DNA from: Girardinichthys multiradiatus
Taxonomy: Eukaryota > Chordata > Actinopteri > Cyprinodontiformes > Goodeidae
Assembly: GCF_021462225.1 (NCBI RefSeq)
Contig: NC_061805.1
Coordinates: 52,313,496 to 52,377,495, forward strand
Direction: 5' to 3'
Length of the DNA: 64,000 bases
Part shown: positions 63,193-64,000 of the stretch, one piece after another
Layout: each line of letters begins with the position of its first letter
How positions within the stretch are numbered: position 1 is the stretch's first letter
Program-made: the position numbers and the translations under genes
The notes under the pieces: generated by a model
The model's input: only the letters and a program-made list of their open reading frames with translations
Told to the model about the DNA's origin: nothing
Databases searched by the model: none

Positions 63193-63951
63193 TTATTTCA
63201 AAACCATCAGTAGTTTTACACACATCCCCCCCCACCAGTCATTTCTTAAATCTCCGCCGTGGCTCCTGTGGAGGGTTGGACCAGGCGCACGCCAACTGCC
63301 GACCTCTGCGCTGCTGCTGCAGCTGAGTAGACGGAGCAGTGGGTGGAGGAACTCGGGGAGCTGCGGCAGCGGCCGTGGAGCGTCTCTGCTGCTGCCGCTG
63401 ATCACGGCGATCCCGCCAGCGGCCGGTGGTATGTTACCGCCGGAAAACGGGGCCAAACCGGATCTTGGCGAGTTGAATGAGCTAGGGCGAATTTTCCCGG
63501 CAGGTCATCAGTCGGGAGCTGGGCTAAAGGTGCGGGAACAGGGACACCTTTAGCCTCAGCTACTTTAGCGATGATGTCCGGCAGCGCGCTAACAAGTGCG
63601 CCCATTGCCGGAAAGGGGGTGGTCGCCGACATCGGGAGGCCCTGAGCCTGATTTTGTATCTGCCTCTGCGTCCTCCGTCTGGAGGAAGGGAGTGGAGACA
63701 TCAGTCGCTGTCTCTGGGGCGGAATCGTCCGATTCCCGCCCAACACCAAAGATGTCCAATGCCTCATCGAGGGAGCATTGGTCCGCTACGGGGAATTCCC
63801 CTTCTAGCGGGGAGAAAATGGCTAGCCGCCATTGCTTCTCTTCCAGAGGAAGACGCCTGCAGGAAGGGCAGGTGGACTGCGGGGTCAAGGCCAGGCTTGC
63901 ATGATCAGGACCAAGGCAACCCTCGCAGATGGCATGCAGGTCGTAGCTCAT
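63193..63951 (-). pseudogene. DIRS gag-like protein, frameshifted
   Basis: The frame from the ATG at 63,951 (MSYDLHAICEGCLGPDHA) has two CxxC pairs near its start, as in fish DIRS gag proteins, then an acidic stretch (EDAEADTKSG). It shifts near 63,600-63,650 into ALVSALPDIIAKVAEA and again near 63,440 into a Gln/Arg/Pro-rich tail. Likely nucleocapsid-like function; broken here. Confidence 0.65.
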
Positions 63952-64000
63952 GATGTAGCCGGTGTTACAAGCCAGGCAGAGGCGGATAGTGCCGACGCTA

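Larger units (their letters stand above)
60270..64000 (-). mobile_element. DIRS-type tyrosine-recombinase retrotransposon, defective, runs off the window
   Basis: Order on the minus strand: gag-like (63,193-63,951), RT stub and RNase H (61,759-63,126), tyrosine recombinase (about 60,770-61,668), then a terminal region ending near 60,270 with TTTCGTATAGGCTTCGCCCT. There are no LTRs and no DDE integrase, which is the DIRS pattern. The RT core is deleted, and RNase H and YR are frameshifted. It sits just upstream of the last fubp3 exons, probably in a fubp3 intron. The other end lies outside the window. Confidence 0.85.

Overview
The window looks like teleost fish nuclear DNA, probably a percomorph. 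It has short GT-AG introns, many Tc1/mariner copies, L2-, Rex1- and Tx1-like LINE remnants, a DIRS retrotransposon, and three vertebrate genes, all read from the minus strand. No bacterial or viral gene set is present. The species cannot be named from the sequence alone.

Layout from left to right. (1) 562-34,833: complement component C5 (c5). I could place 37 coding exons whose reading phases join without a break (1,511 codons). The last exons, for the C-terminal C345C/netrin-like domain, lie beyond the left edge. Features that identify C5 are the basic linker between the beta and alpha chains, a 77-residue C5a with six cysteines ending in Gly-Arg, and a TED domain without the thioester. (2) 34,834-39,579: spacer with a Tc1 copy only about 250 bp upstream of the C5 start codon, a CA microsatellite and a CTCF-like site. 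(3) 39,580-44,759: prdm12, complete in six coding exons (396 codons): N-terminal region, PR/SET domain, three C2H2 fingers and the conserved C-terminus. A TATA box lies about 230 bp upstream of its ATG. (4) 45,000-59,700: large spacer with microsatellites, a homeodomain-site-rich candidate enhancer, a Tx1/L1 ORF1 remnant, and an intact Tc1 transposon nested in another repeat. (5) 59,700-60,114: last exons of a FUBP-family gene, probably fubp3. The tandem order fubp3 then prdm12 is the same as in human. (6) About 60,270 to the right edge: a DIRS-type tyrosine-recombinase retrotransposon on the minus strand that has lost most of its reverse transcriptase.

Mobile DNA dominates the introns. There are three near-identical 1.61-kb Tc1 elements with DD34E spacing: copy A is broken by a stop, copy B by a frameshift, and copy C is intact. 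Two 1.27-kb elements with DD36E spacing each carry one main lesion. There are also older Tc1 remnants and several nested insertions. C5 acts in blood plasma in the terminal complement pathway. PRDM12 is a nuclear regulator of sensory neuron fate. FUBP proteins bind single-stranded DNA and RNA in the nucleus. I see no functional link between these neighbours beyond shared position. I found no CRISPR array, rRNA or convincing tRNA gene. The most useful leads are the intact Tc1 copy, the transposon at the C5 promoter, two perfect CTCF cores bracketing the 3' half of prdm12, and the in-frame 90-nt C5 intron.
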